Of a stretch of DNA of 39,134 nucleotides, positions 8,293 to 17,292 are shown one piece after another. The number at the start of each line of letters is the position of its first letter. Positions within the stretch are counted from its first letter, which is position 1. The stretch lies in contig CAJTPC010000009.1 in assembly GCA_910578245.1 (NCBI GenBank), forward strand, positions 5,120-44,253, given 5' to 3'. A program made the translations under genes and the position numbers. The DNA comes from an uncultured Christensenella sp. GTDB taxonomy: Bacteria > Bacillota > Clostridia > Christensenellales > UBA3700. The notes under the pieces are model-generated. The model was not told the DNA's origin. It did not search any database and saw nothing but the letters and a program-made list of their open reading frames with translations.

Positions 8293-8664
8293 ATGCCAAC
8301 AATCAATCAGCTTATCAGGCAAGGACGTGAGAAGCAAGTCAAGAAGTCTACTGCTCCTATCATGCAGAAGAATCCGCAAAAGAGAGGCGTATGTCTTTCT
8401 GTTACGACCACTTCTCCTAAAAAGCCTAACTCAGCTATGAGAAAGATTGCCAGAGTTCGTCTTGTCAACGGTCTTGAGGGTACAATTTATATCCCGGGTA
8501 TCGGACACAACTTGCAAGAGCACAGCGTGGTACTTATCAGAGGCGGAAGAGTTAGAGATTTGCCGGGTGTAAGATATCACATTATTCGTGGTACTTTGGA
8601 TAGCGCAGGCGTTGCAAAGCGTATGCAGGCTAGATCCAAATATGGCGCAAAGAGACCTAAATAA
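8293..8664 (+). CDS. rpsL: 30S ribosomal protein S12
   Basis: Decoding-centre ribosomal protein of 123 residues. MPTINQLIRQGR, the PKKPNSAMRKIARVRL loop containing the lysines whose mutation gives streptomycin resistance in other bacteria, and YIPGIGHNLQEHS are all present. The start at 8293 is chosen because AGGAGG stands 8 bases before it and the S12 family begins with this methionine. An in-frame ATG at 8248 would add 15 foreign residues. First gene of the str operon. Confidence 0.97.
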   Translation: MPTINQLIRQGREKQVKKSTAPIMQKNPQKRGVCLSVTTTSPKKPNSAMRKIARVRLVNGLEGTIYIPGIGHNLQEHSVVLIRGGRVRDLPGVRYHIIRGTLDSAGVAKRMQARSKYGAKRPK

Positions 8665-8726
8665 GCTATCAGCTATTTAGTCGGATGTAATCATTATTCA
8701 CAATCTAAAAAGGAGGTATAGAGTTT

Positions 8727-9197
8727 ATGCCAAGAAGAAATTCGGTCCCGGTAAGGGACGTATTGCCGGATCCAGTATACGGCAGTAAGGTTATCACAAA
8801 GTTTGTCAATCAAATTATGTGGGACGGTAAAAGAGGTATCGCGCAGTCTATCGTGTACGACGCTTTTAATATAGTTGAACAAAAATTGGGAGTACCCGCC
8901 ATGGAGGTATTCAACAAGGCTATGGAGAACGTAATGCCTACGCTTGAAGTTAAGGCAAGAAGAGTGGGCGGTTCTACGTACCAAGTTCCTATGGAAATTC
9001 GTCCTGCAAGAAGACAGACGCTTGCTATCAGATGGCTTGTCACTTTCTCACGCAAGAGAGGCGAGAAGACTATGGTCGAGAGAGTAGCCGCAGAATTGAT
9101 GGACGCTTACAACAACACTGGCAATTCCGTCAAGAAGAAAGAAGATATGCACAGAATGGCGGAGGCAAACAAGGCTTTTGCTCACTATCGTTGGTAA
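8727..9197 (+). CDS. rpsG: 30S ribosomal protein S7
   Basis: Assembly-initiating 30S protein that binds the 3' major domain of 16S rRNA. The 156 residues begin MPRRNSVPVRDVLPDPVYGS and contain the conserved VGGSTYQVPMEIRPARRQTLAIRW block. It is preceded by AAGGAGG and lies 62 bases after rpsL. In E. coli S7 is the translational repressor of the str operon; whether that applies here is unknown. Confidence 0.97.
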   Translation: MPRRNSVPVRDVLPDPVYGSKVITKFVNQIMWDGKRGIAQSIVYDAFNIVEQKLGVPAMEVFNKAMENVMPTLEVKARRVGGSTYQVPMEIRPARRQTLAIRWLVTFSRKRGEKTMVERVAAELMDAYNNTGNSVKKKEDMHRMAEANKAFAHYRW

Positions 9198-9227
9198 TAC
9201 CTGCGGTACTTATTTAAGAGGTAAAAA

Positions 9228-11324
9228 ATGGCTAGAGAATATTCTTTGGAAAATACAAGAAATATCGGTATTATGGCGCACATCGATGCCGGTAAAACAA
9301 CTACGAGTGAAAGAATTTTGTTCTATACAGGTATCAATCACAAAATCGGCGAAGTACATGAAGGCGCCGCTACGATGGACTGGATGGAGCAAGAGCAGGA
9401 GAGAGGTATTACCATTACTTCCGCCGCTACTACCACTCATTGGAAAGGTACGTGTATCAACCTTATAGATACTCCCGGACACGTTGACTTCACGGTTGAA
9501 GTTGAGCGTTCGCTCCGTATCCTTGACGGCGCTGTAGCTTTGTTCTGCGCAAGAGGCGGCGTTGAACCGCAATCCGAGACGGTTTGGAGACAGGCTACTA
9601 AGTATCACGTTCCTAGGATTGCTTTCGTCAACAAAATGGACAAGGACGACGGTAATTATTTCAGAACTATCGATATGATGAATAAAAGACTTAGCGCAAA
9701 CGCTGTTGCTATGCAATATCCTATCGGCGCTGAGAAAAACTTCAAGGGCGTTGTAGACCTTTTGACAATGAAGGCTTACTACAACGAGGGTAAGAACGGC
9801 GAAATCGTTGCTGAGAAAGAAATTCCTGCAGACATTCTTGCAGAAGCAGAAGAGAAGAGATCTGAACTTATCGAAAAGATTGCCGAGTTTGACGACGAAC
9901 TTATGGAGAGGTTCTTTGAGGGAGATATAAGCGTAGAGGCTATGCCTAAGACGTTGCTTCAACCTATTATCCGTAAGGCTACTATCGATATGAAGATTAC
10001 TCCTGCATTCTGCGGAACTTCACTCGGTAACAAGGGTACTCAACTTTTGCTTGACGCAATCGTCGATTATTTGCCTGCTCCTACGGACGTTCCGAACGTT
10101 GCAGGGTACGCTCCCGGTAAGAAGGACGAGGAGATTTACCGCAAATCTTCCGACAGCGAAAAGTTTAGCGGACTTGCTTTCAAGATTGCTACCGACCCGT
10201 TTATCGGAAAACTTGCATTCTTCCGCGTATATTCGGGCGTATTGACGAAAGGTTCTTACGTATACAATTCTACTAAAGATAAGAGAGAAAGAGTCGGTCG
10301 TCTTGTCAGAATGCACGCTAACAGCCGTACTGAAATCGATGAGGCATACGCAGGCGACATTGTTGCTATCGTAGGTCTTAAGGATACCACTACCGGCGAT
10401 ACGCTTTGCGATGAAAGCGCTCCAATCATCTTGGAGTCAATGGAATTCCCAGATCCTGTTATTCAGATTGCTATCGAGCCTAAGACCAAGGCAGGACAGG
10501 AAAAGATGGGACTTGCTTTGCAAAAACTCGCAGAAGAAGACCCGACTTTCAAGACTTATACCGACCAAGAAACAGGTCAAACCATTATCGCAGGTATGGG
10601 CGAATTGCACTTGGATATAATCGTAGACAGATTGAAGAGAGAATTCAAGGTTGAGGCAAACGTAGGCGCTCCGCAAGTTGCTTACCGTGAGACGATAAGA
10701 GACACCGTAAACGCAGAAGGACTCTTCAAAAGACAATCCGGCGGTAAAGGTCAATACGGTCACTGTAAGATTGTTATTTCGCCAAACGAGCCGGGCAAGG
10801 GCTTTACCTTTGTCGATAAGACCGTCGGCGGTAGTATTCCAAAGGAATATATTCCGGCAGTCGAGGCTGGTATCAAGGAGGCTTCTAAGAGCGGTATTTT
10901 GGCAGGATACGAAACCGTTGACTTCAACGTTGACTTGGTAGACGGTTCTTACCACGAAGTCGACTCTTCGGAAATGGCATTTAAGATTGCAGGTTCTATG
11001 GCGTTCAAGGACGGCGTAAGCAAGGCTAAACCGGTACTTTTGGAGCCTATAATGAGCGTTGAAGTTCAAGCTCCTGAAGATTATCTAGGTACAATATTGG
11101 GTAGCGTTACCGCAAGAAGAGGTAGCATCAAGACGACTGAAGAGCGTAACGGCGTTCAAGTAGTTGATGCAGACGTACCTCTTGCAGAGATGTTCGGGTA
11201 TGCAACCGATTTGAGAGGTTCTACACAAGGTAGAGGTAACTTCACAATGCAATTTGACCACTACGCAGAAGTGCCAAAGTCGGTTTCTGAAAAGATTATC
11301 GGCGCTAGAGCAAAGAAAGCGTAA
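9228..11324 (+). CDS. fusA: Elongation factor G
   Basis: Translocase GTPase of 698 residues. The P-loop AHIDAGKTT (about residues 17-25), switch II DTPGH, NKMD and the domain IV block with KQSGGKGQYGH-like residues (FKRQSGGKGQYGHCK) are all present. It follows rpsG by 30 bases with an AAGAGGT ribosome binding site. Full length and intact. Very probably the housekeeping EF-G because of its str operon place. Confidence 0.97.
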   Translation: MAREYSLENTRNIGIMAHIDAGKTTTSERILFYTGINHKIGEVHEGAATMDWMEQEQERGITITSAATTTHWKGTCINLIDTPGHVDFTVEVERSLRILDGAVALFCARGGVEPQSETVWRQATKYHVPRIAFVNKMDKDDGNYFRTIDMMNKRLSANAVAMQYPIGAEKNFKGVVDLLTMKAYYNEGKNGEIVAEKEIPADILAEAEEKRSELIEKIAEFDDELMERFFEGDISVEAMPKTLLQPIIRKATIDMKITPAFCGTSLGNKGTQLLLDAIVDYLPAPTDVPNVAGYAPGKKDEEIYRKSSDSEKFSGLAFKIATDPFIGKLAFFRVYSGVLTKGSYVYNSTKDKRERVGRLVRMHANSRTEIDEAYAGDIVAIVGLKDTTTGDTLCDESAPIILESMEFPDPVIQIAIEPKTKAGQEKMGLALQKLAEEDPTFKTYTDQETGQTIIAGMGELHLDIIVDRLKREFKVEANVGAPQVAYRETIRDTVNAEGLFKRQSGGKGQYGHCKIVISPNEPGKGFTFVDKTVGGSIPKEYIPAVEAGIKEASKSGILAGYETVDFNVDLVDGSYHEVDSSEMAFKIAGSMAFKDGVSKAKPVLLEPIMSVEVQAPEDYLGTILGSVTARRGSIKTTEERNGVQVVDADVPLAEMFGYATDLRGSTQGRGNFTMQFDHYAEVPKSVSEKIIGARAKKA

Positions 11325-11366
11325 GGCAATAAAAACTTAACATTTTATTTTAATTATAAATAAATG

Positions 11367-11395
11367 TTGACAAAATAGAAAAAACAATATAAAAT
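11367..11395 (+). promoter_or_regulatory. Separate promoter of tuf
   Basis: TTGACA, 17 bases, TAAAAT in the 126-base fusA-tuf gap, with a 50-base leader to the tuf ATG. A weak AT-rich dyad (AACATTT...AAATGTT) lies just upstream. This suggests extra transcription of tuf beyond read-through from the str promoter. Confidence 0.75.
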
Positions 11396-11450
11396 AAAAA
11401 AGTAAAATAAAAATAGATTTATTCATTATAATCTAGGAGGATAATTTATT

Positions 11451-12653
11451 ATGGCTAAGGCTAAATTCGAAAGAAATAAACCGCACGTTAATATCGGTAC
11501 TATTGGTCACGTTGACCACGGTAAGACCACTCTTACTGCTGCTATCACAATGTATTCCGCTGCTAAGGGCTTCGCTCAAAAAATGAGATACGATGAAATC
11601 GATAAGGCTCCGGAAGAGAGAGAAAGAGGTATTACAATCAATACCGCTCACGTTGAGTACCAAACTGCTAATCGTCACTATGCTCACGTTGACTGCCCAG
11701 GACACGCAGACTACGTTAAGAACATGATTACCGGCGCAGCTCAAATGGACGGCGCTATCTTGGTAGTTGCTTCTACCGACGGCCCAATGCCACAGACGAG
11801 AGAACACATTCTTCTTGCTCGTCAGGTTGGCGTTCCTTATATCGTTGTATTTATGAACAAGACTGACCAAGTTGACGATCCAGAACTTTTGGAACTCGTT
11901 GAAATGGAAATCAGAGAACTTTTGAGCGAGTACGGATTCCCTGGCGATGATACTCCAATCATCAAGGGTTCTGCGCTTTTGGCTTTGGAAGCTGCTTCCA
12001 ACGACAAGCCGGATGACGCTGCTTGCGCTTGTATACAAGAACTTCTTGACGCAGTTGACGCATATATCCCAGCTCCTGAGCGTGATACTGATAAGCCTTT
12101 CCTTATGCCTGTTGAGGACGTATTCACCATCACCGGTCGTGGTACTGTTGCAACCGGTAGAGTTGAGAGAGGTGTTGTTAAAGTTCAAGATAAGGTTCAA
12201 ATCGTTGGTATCAAACCTACGACTGACACAACCGTTACAGGTCTTGAAATGTTCAGAAAGCTTCTTGACGAGGCATACGCAGGCGACAACGTAGGCGCAT
12301 TGCTCCGTGGTATCGACAGAAAGGGTATTGAGAGAGGACAAGTACTTGCTAAGCCCGGTACTATCAATCCACACACCAAGTTTGCTTCACAAGTATACGT
12401 ATTGACCAAAGACGAAGGCGGTCGTCACACTCCGTTCTTCAATGGTTACCGTCCACAGTTCTACTTCAGAACAACCGACGTTACCGGTTCAATCAAACTT
12501 CCTGACGGCGTAGAAATGGTTATGCCTGGCGACAACATCAACATGGACGTAACTCTTATTACTCCTATCGCTATCGAAGAAGGACTTCGTTTCGCTATCC
12601 GTGAGGGTGGTAGAACAGTTGGTTCCGGTGTCGTAGCTAAGATTACCGAGTAA
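11451..12653 (+). CDS. tuf: Elongation factor Tu
   Basis: GTPase of 400 residues that delivers aminoacyl-tRNA. The P-loop GHVDHGKTT, the effector region RGITINTAHVEY, DCPGHADYVKNM and the base-recognition motif NKTD (usually NKCD or NKVD) are present, as are all three domains. AGGAGG precedes the start. It is the last gene of the str operon and ends in a strong terminator; rpsJ does not follow directly. Confidence 0.98.
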   Translation: MAKAKFERNKPHVNIGTIGHVDHGKTTLTAAITMYSAAKGFAQKMRYDEIDKAPEERERGITINTAHVEYQTANRHYAHVDCPGHADYVKNMITGAAQMDGAILVVASTDGPMPQTREHILLARQVGVPYIVVFMNKTDQVDDPELLELVEMEIRELLSEYGFPGDDTPIIKGSALLALEAASNDKPDDAACACIQELLDAVDAYIPAPERDTDKPFLMPVEDVFTITGRGTVATGRVERGVVKVQDKVQIVGIKPTTDTTVTGLEMFRKLLDEAYAGDNVGALLRGIDRKGIERGQVLAKPGTINPHTKFASQVYVLTKDEGGRHTPFFNGYRPQFYFRTTDVTGSIKLPDGVEMVMPGDNINMDVTLITPIAIEEGLRFAIREGGRTVGSGVVAKITE

Positions 12654-12681
12654 TCAGTAACAATTTCAACAAGATAAAAAT

Positions 12682-12708
12682 GCCTCTCTATTGAGAGGCT
12701 ATTTTTTG
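12682..12708 (+). terminator. Rho-independent terminator after tuf
   Basis: GCCTCTC-TATT-GAGAGGC followed by TATTTTTTGTTG. Confidence 0.92.
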
Positions 12709-12716
12709 TTGTCGCA

Positions 12717-14081
12717 TTAATTTTCTTTATTTTTCAACTCGTCAAACTTTGCTTGCATTGTAGGATTGTTTTTGATGAGTTTCTTGATAGAGAGGTCTTC
12801 TACCTTGTCGTTGGCAATACGCAACTGATTTTCCGAGCCGATAAGCGCATCCTTTATCTTTTGTAAGTGAGTGATACTCTTATCAATCTCATCGATTGCC
12901 GTCTTAAACTTTTCGCTGGCGATACGGTAGTTTCTTCCAAACTTTTCCCTGAAGTCGTCCATTTCGTTTTCGAAATTAGTGATATCGATATTTTGATTTT
13001 TAATCAAGTCAAGTTCTTTTTTATATTCGAGCGACTTAGACGCTGTGTTTCTCAATAGCGTAATGATAGGAATAAAGAATTGAGGACGAATAACATATGT
13101 CTTTGGGTATCTGTGCGACATGTCTACTATACCTGAGTTATATAGTTCATCTTCAGCTTCCAGCATTGATACGAGTACGGCGTACTCGCAGTTTTTCTCC
13201 CTTCTGTCTTTGTCAAGTTCTTTTAGGAAGTCTTCGTTCTTTCTCTTTGTAGCCGTCATATCTGCTTCGTTTTTCATTTCAAACATGATTGACACGATTT
13301 CAGTATTGTCGTCAGTAAAAGCTCTAAAGATATAATCGCCTTTGCTACCTGTGCGAGTGTCATTGTCTTTTTCGAAATACGCATTTTGAAATCCTAAAGC
13401 GCGCAATTTATTAAATTCAATCTCGCAATGTTTCTCCAAGGTTTCGCCAAGTAGTTTAGTAGAAAGTCTGGCTTTGAAGTCCTTATATTGTTCTACTTCT
13501 GCATCTTTCAATTTCAGTTGAGTTTCATATTTTGATTTTAGCTCCTGCTGTTGTAATTGGAAATCTTTATCAATAGAGGAGAGTTGATTTGTTAGTTGTA
13601 GTATTTTGTTATCTTTTTCTTGTGCAACTCTAGTTATTTCAGACTTCGTATTAGCTACCATTTCACTTATCTTAATATCTTTTTCGTTGAGTTGTTGGAT
13701 ATAAGCATTTTTAAGTTGCTCAATCTCAAGTTGTTTTTCAGACAGTTGCTTAGCAACATCCGTAAGTTGCTTGTTTAGATCGTTTTTGGTTGCTAACACA
13801 GCTTTATCTATAGCCATATCTCTTTCATTATCTATAGCGTTTAGCTGATTTTTTAATCGTTCAATTTCAAGTTGTCTGTCAGCAAGTTGCTTGTCGAAAT
13901 TACTTTTAGATTCAAGAATAGCTTGTGTTACAGCATTACTTTTCTCAGTAGAAAATTGCTTTTCACGTTCTCGAATCTCTTTGTCAAATTCACTGTTGCG
14001 TATTTGCGTGACAATTGCGTTGTAAGACGTTTCGTCCACTTGGAAGGTTTCGCCACATTTCGGGCATTTGATTGTGTTCAT
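12717..14081 (-). CDS. DUF2130 family coiled-coil protein
   Basis: A 454-residue protein with an N-terminal CPKCGETF knuckle (residues 6-13), a long charged coiled coil (about 25-205) and the DUF2130 domain (about 210-400; COG4487 type). The coil contains a visible internal repeat, RQLEIERLKNQL and KQLEIEQLKNAY. In the conserved domain GDYIF (D249) is followed by FEMKNE (E268, K270), a D...E-x-K spacing like PD-(D/E)XK nucleases. That is my inference and not proof of activity. It has its own promoter and an AGGAG ribosome binding site and is convergent with tuf. Biological role unknown. Confidence 0.8.
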   Translation of the reverse strand: MNTIKCPKCGETFQVDETSYNAIVTQIRNSEFDKEIREREKQFSTEKSNAVTQAILESKSNFDKQLADRQLEIERLKNQLNAIDNERDMAIDKAVLATKNDLNKQLTDVAKQLSEKQLEIEQLKNAYIQQLNEKDIKISEMVANTKSEITRVAQEKDNKILQLTNQLSSIDKDFQLQQQELKSKYETQLKLKDAEVEQYKDFKARLSTKLLGETLEKHCEIEFNKLRALGFQNAYFEKDNDTRTGSKGDYIFRAFTDDNTEIVSIMFEMKNEADMTATKRKNEDFLKELDKDRREKNCEYAVLVSMLEAEDELYNSGIVDMSHRYPKTYVIRPQFFIPIITLLRNTASKSLEYKKELDLIKNQNIDITNFENEMDDFREKFGRNYRIASEKFKTAIDEIDKSITHLQKIKDALIGSENQLRIANDKVEDLSIKKLIKNNPTMQAKFDELKNKEN

Positions 14082-14109
14082 ATATTTCTCCTTTTGTTTT
14101 GATATTTCT

Positions 14110-14138
14110 ATGCTATCATTTTATGTTTCAGAAGTCAA
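14110..14138 (-). promoter_or_regulatory. Promoter of the DUF2130 gene
   Basis: Minus strand TTGACT, 17 bases, TAGCAT, about 28 bases before the start codon. Confidence 0.65.
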
Positions 14139-14159
14139 TAAAAAATCATAAATAATTTT

Positions 14160-14394
14160 ACGAAAAACACAAGATATTGTATATTTATATCAAGTCAGAT
14201 ACTAGATATTGTGCTTTCTGCAACTTGGCTTGAGGCACCTTAGTTAGCCACGAATACACCTGATTTAACTAAAGTAAGCGGTTATTTTAGTTGTGGTAAA
14301 CTAAGTTCATACAATATTACTTGAATAAACTGTTTTTATTAGAATAACACTAAATATAGTGTATGTCAAATAAAAAGACTTACTATGTTATAAA
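14160..14394 (+). promoter_or_regulatory. Regulatory region upstream of the XRE gene
   Basis: This AT-rich gap holds no gene. Near its end is the dyad CACTA-AATA-TAGTG (14348-14361), a good size for an XRE dimer operator, and a -10 box TATAAA (14389-14394) only 8 bases before the ATG. The -35 is weak (TGTCAA, spacing about 19). Other short dyads, such as TTAGTT...AACTAA, occur at about 14240-14315. Autoregulation is inferred. Confidence 0.45.
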
Positions 14395-14402
14395 ATTACA
14401 GT

Positions 14403-14612
14403 ATGAGAACGTTAGGAGAAAATCTGAAGAGTTTAAGAATGTTAAATAAAATGAGCCAACAAGAGTTCGCTCTGAAGATGAACACTACTCAACAGCGCGT
14501 TAGCGAATGGGAGTGTAACAAAGTTGAGCCGTCTTTGTATAATATTCTTAAAATAATCAACGTTCTTGGCACAACGTTTGAGGAATTGACAGAGGGAATA
14601 ACATTTGAATGA
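14403..14612 (+). CDS. Small XRE-family transcriptional regulator
   Basis: A 69-residue single-domain Cro/C1-type helix-turn-helix protein: LGENLKSLRMLNKMSQQEFA, then TTQQRVSEWECNKVEPS, then ILKIINVLGTTFEELTEG. This is a complete HTH_3 domain and little else. There is no Shine-Dalgarno sequence, and the -10 box sits 8 bases before ATG, so the message may have almost no leader. It converges with a two-gene cluster holding a possible HEPN protein. It may repress itself or its neighbours, but the target is not shown. Confidence 0.8.
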   Translation: MRTLGENLKSLRMLNKMSQQEFALKMNTTQQRVSEWECNKVEPSLYNILKIINVLGTTFEELTEGITFE

Positions 14613-14633
14613 TTATTAAAGTTATACAATTTG

Positions 14634-15050
14634 TCAAAACCAACTTTTTATTTTTGATACGATTTTGTTCCAAATCGAGCCTTGATTTTCGCTATTTTCA
14701 TTATTCTTTGAATAATAGTAAGTTTGTTTTGAGCAATTGGCAATAGCTAAAGGGTCTTGAGCTTTAACTATCAATTCATACAAATTTTTAATACCGTCAA
14801 TATCTTCTTTAGCGCAAAGTTCTTCGTCAAAAGTAATTTGATGAACCAATTGATTGCGCATCCAACGGTAATGTTTTATTTGCTTAAAAGTTGAATTCCA
14901 TATCGGAATATTCTCAGTTGATTCATAGGGGGTCATTTCCATTTCGCTAATATATGAAGATACGCCTTCATTGCTGTTTAGTGTTTCTTTGCAAAGTTTA
15001 TCAAGACGTTTATATTGTTCAAGGAATTCTAGGTTTAATTCTTTCATCAT
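14634..15050 (-). CDS. Hypothetical protein with an HEPN-like R-x4-H motif
   Basis: A 138-residue mostly helical protein that I cannot place in a named family with confidence. HYRWMRNQLVHQ contains R65-N-Q-L-V-H70, the R-x4-H spacing and flanking pattern of HEPN-superfamily RNases and related helical proteins (compare lRNxlvH in such families). The C-terminus is amphipathic (IWNKIVSKIKSWF). It starts with two ATGs after AGGAGATAT. It lies 75 bases after a membrane-protein gene in the same direction and faces the small XRE regulator. A toxin or defence role is a hypothesis only. Confidence 0.6.
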   Translation of the reverse strand: MMKELNLEFLEQYKRLDKLCKETLNSNEGVSSYISEMEMTPYESTENIPIWNSTFKQIKHYRWMRNQLVHQITFDEELCAKEDIDGIKNLYELIVKAQDPLAIANCSKQTYYYSKNNENSENQGSIWNKIVSKIKSWF

Positions 15051-15125
15051 ATATCTCCTGTAGTTTAGATTATGCTATGAGTCTTTTAGTTATAGCAAAT
15101 AGAATTAAAAATCATAAATATTATT

Positions 15126-15695
15126 TCATATTTTATCCTCGTCTTTGCAAATATCTATTTCTGCCATGTATATTCGCTGAATAAGTAGACATTTTCCCTT
15201 TACTACAGGGCGTTGAAGAAAGAAAAAGTCGACAGCCTCCCAGATAAATACCCAAGCGGCAATTTCTACTATAGATGTAATATAAATATTTTCAGTAAAG
15301 TGATTTATTAGTATTAGGGCAGTAAGCGCAAGAATGCCGAGAATAGTCATAATTGTTGAAACAAATACGATGCGTTTGATTTCCTTCTTGCTCTCTATAT
15401 AAGCTGACTTGCAGTGACTTTTTAAGGATTGTTGAACTTCGCTTGCGTCAAGATCGTTTGCAGAGTGAATTATGATTTTAATTTTCTCTTTAACTGGAGC
15501 GTCTTTAGCTTTGTCAAAAATGTAATTGCTGAATTCAATATTCAACTTGTCTTCCGAATAACTATACGCAGAGAATAGTTGGTCTTTTCCGTCGATCTTT
15601 ACGTTTATTACAGACGCGTCTTCGGACTTCTCATTAAGTTCGTTGCTATTGAGGATAAGGTTATCTATTTCTTGTATTTTTTTGTTCCAAAACAT
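15126..15695 (-). CDS. Hypothetical protein with two C-terminal membrane segments
   Basis: A 189-residue protein with a soluble, acidic N-terminal part (about 1-105) and two hydrophobic helices at about 109-130 and 137-158 (FVSTIMTILGILALTALIL and SIVEIAAWVFIWEAVDFFF). A short cytoplasmic-type tail follows. No family recognised. It is driven by a near-consensus promoter and is likely co-transcribed with the R-x4-H protein downstream, so the two may work together at the membrane. Confidence 0.65.
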   Translation of the reverse strand: MFWNKKIQEIDNLILNSNELNEKSEDASVINVKIDGKDQLFSAYSYSEDKLNIEFSNYIFDKAKDAPVKEKIKIIIHSANDLDASEVQQSLKSHCKSAYIESKKEIKRIVFVSTIMTILGILALTALILINHFTENIYITSIVEIAAWVFIWEAVDFFFLQRPVVKGKCLLIQRIYMAEIDICKDEDKI

Positions 15696-15721
15696 TATTC
15701 ACCGCTAGAGTATTTTTAATA

Positions 15722-15750
15722 ATTATACCATTATGAGAATACTTTGTCAA
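15722..15750 (-). promoter_or_regulatory. Promoter of the two-gene hypothetical cluster
   Basis: Minus strand TTGACA, 17 bases, TATAAT, a perfect consensus, about 26 bases before the start of the membrane-protein gene. Confidence 0.85.
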
Positions 15751-15835
15751 TATAGAAAATTTTCTTTTAATCTGTACGTAACACGCTTATGGCGCTTTAT
15801 AGCAAAAAATACAAATAAAAAAGTTTTCAATAATA

Positions 15836-15864
15836 TTTACAAAATCTCTCTTATAGTTTATTAT
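15836..15864 (+). promoter_or_regulatory. Promoter of the sugar symporter gene
   Basis: TTTACA, 17 bases, TATTAT, 17 bases before the ATG, with GAGGGAAG as ribosome binding site. Confidence 0.7.
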
Positions 15865-15881
15865 TAAATAAAGAGGGAAGT

Positions 15882-17279
15882 ATGAAACTAAAATTTAAGG
15901 AAAAGTTCTTTTACGGTTTGGGAGATTTATCTGCCAACATTATGTTTGCGGCGATTTCGTTTTATTTGCTTTATTTTTTTGTCAATGTTGGCGGACTTAA
16001 AGCTGAATTAGCGTCAGCCGTATTTTTAATTGCGAAGTTCTGGGACGCTGTCACAGACTATCTTATGGGCAGAATATCCGACAAGACTAAAAGCAAGTGG
16101 GGCAAAAGAAGAGTATATATGCTCTTTGGCGCATTGCCTTACGGTCTTGCGTTCTTACTTTTGTGGATTGCTCCGTTTGTAGAAGGCGCTCAAGTAGGCA
16201 AAATGATATATTATACTTTGGCATATATGCTATTCAATACCACTTGGACTATCGTATATATTCCCTACAATGCTATTACTGCCAATATGACAGACAACTA
16301 CGATGAGCGTACTTCGCTCAATGGCATCAGAATAGCGCTTGCCAACGTCGGTATAATTCTCGGAGCGGCGCTATTTGCTCTTTTCGCCGACGGACAGGAA
16401 AGTTTGTTTTATCAGTTGTTTGGCAATGCAAGATATGCGTATCTGACGTCAGCGGGTATATTTGCATTTATATCGATTGTCATAATGTTACTTTGCGCGG
16501 GCAATATTAAAGAGCGCGTGGAGGATACGGAACAAAACGACAAAGGATTTTTTGTCACTCTAAAAGAGTTTTTCAAGTTGCCTGAATTTCGCAACATTAT
16601 GCTTTGCTATCTTTTGAGTATGATTGGTTTTGATATAATTATGGCAGTTTTTATGTTCTTTATAAATGATTCTCTCGGCTTTAGCGGAGGAAGTATGGCA
16701 ATGGTCTTTGTGGCAATACCGCTAGTATGCGCTATCGCGTCGTCATTCGTATGGGTCAAGTTGAGTGAGAAGTTTAATAAGCACAAAGTCTATACGATAG
16801 CGTGCATATATATGGCATTCGTACTTTTATTTGCAATATTCGTACCTGCAAATAACGTTGCTACTACTATTCTTCTATGCGTATTTGCGGGATTTGGTAT
16901 GTCAGCAATTCAAATTCTTCCTTATGCTAGCGTGCCGGACGTCGTAGAAGTGGACGAATATGTTAACGGAACTAGGAGAGAAGGCGCGTATTATGGCATA
17001 ACGCAATTTATGTACAAAGTTGCCAACGGGGTGTCTATAGCTGTCGTATCGGCAGTTTTGGGCGCTTTTGGTTACGTAGAGAGTACGAACGGAATTGCTA
17101 TTCAACAGCCCGATAGCGCATTGCTTGCCGTGCGAATAGTTTTAGGCGTACTTCCCGGTGTAATTTTCCTTGTATCTATTATCTTTTCTCATAGGGCAAA
17201 TCTTGGCAGAGAACGCTTTGCAACTATCAAGGCAGAACTAGATATGCGTCGAGCCAAAGCCAAAGAAGAGAAGCAGTAA
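15882..17279 (+). CDS. GPH-family (glycoside-pentoside-hexuronide) cation symporter
   Basis: A 465-residue integral membrane protein of the major facilitator fold with about 12 hydrophobic segments. The N-terminus KEKFFYGLGDLSANIMFA and the loop DYLMGRISDKTKSKWGKRR are the GPH signature (melibiose/xyloside/glucuronide carriers, MelB-like). VVEVDEYVNGTRREGAYYG is the conserved loop in the second half. It imports a glycoside with H+ or Na+; the sugar cannot be told because no glycosidase gene lies next to it. It is a single-gene unit with its own promoter and converges with the next gene 13 bases on. Confidence 0.88.
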   Translation: MKLKFKEKFFYGLGDLSANIMFAAISFYLLYFFVNVGGLKAELASAVFLIAKFWDAVTDYLMGRISDKTKSKWGKRRVYMLFGALPYGLAFLLLWIAPFVEGAQVGKMIYYTLAYMLFNTTWTIVYIPYNAITANMTDNYDERTSLNGIRIALANVGIILGAALFALFADGQESLFYQLFGNARYAYLTSAGIFAFISIVIMLLCAGNIKERVEDTEQNDKGFFVTLKEFFKLPEFRNIMLCYLLSMIGFDIIMAVFMFFINDSLGFSGGSMAMVFVAIPLVCAIASSFVWVKLSEKFNKHKVYTIACIYMAFVLLFAIFVPANNVATTILLCVFAGFGMSAIQILPYASVPDVVEVDEYVNGTRREGAYYGITQFMYKVANGVSIAVVSAVLGAFGYVESTNGIAIQQPDSALLAVRIVLGVLPGVIFLVSIIFSHRANLGRERFATIKAELDMRRAKAKEEKQ

Positions 17280-17292
17280 GTTCATACGAATA

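Noticed and set aside
9210..9962. Long minus-strand open frame opposite fusA
   Set aside because: It is the antisense of a highly conserved gene, has no ribosome binding site and no family-like sequence; a codon-bias shadow.
11433..12374. 313-codon minus-strand frame opposite tuf
   Set aside because: Antisense of EF-Tu with no domain pattern and no promoter or ribosome binding site.
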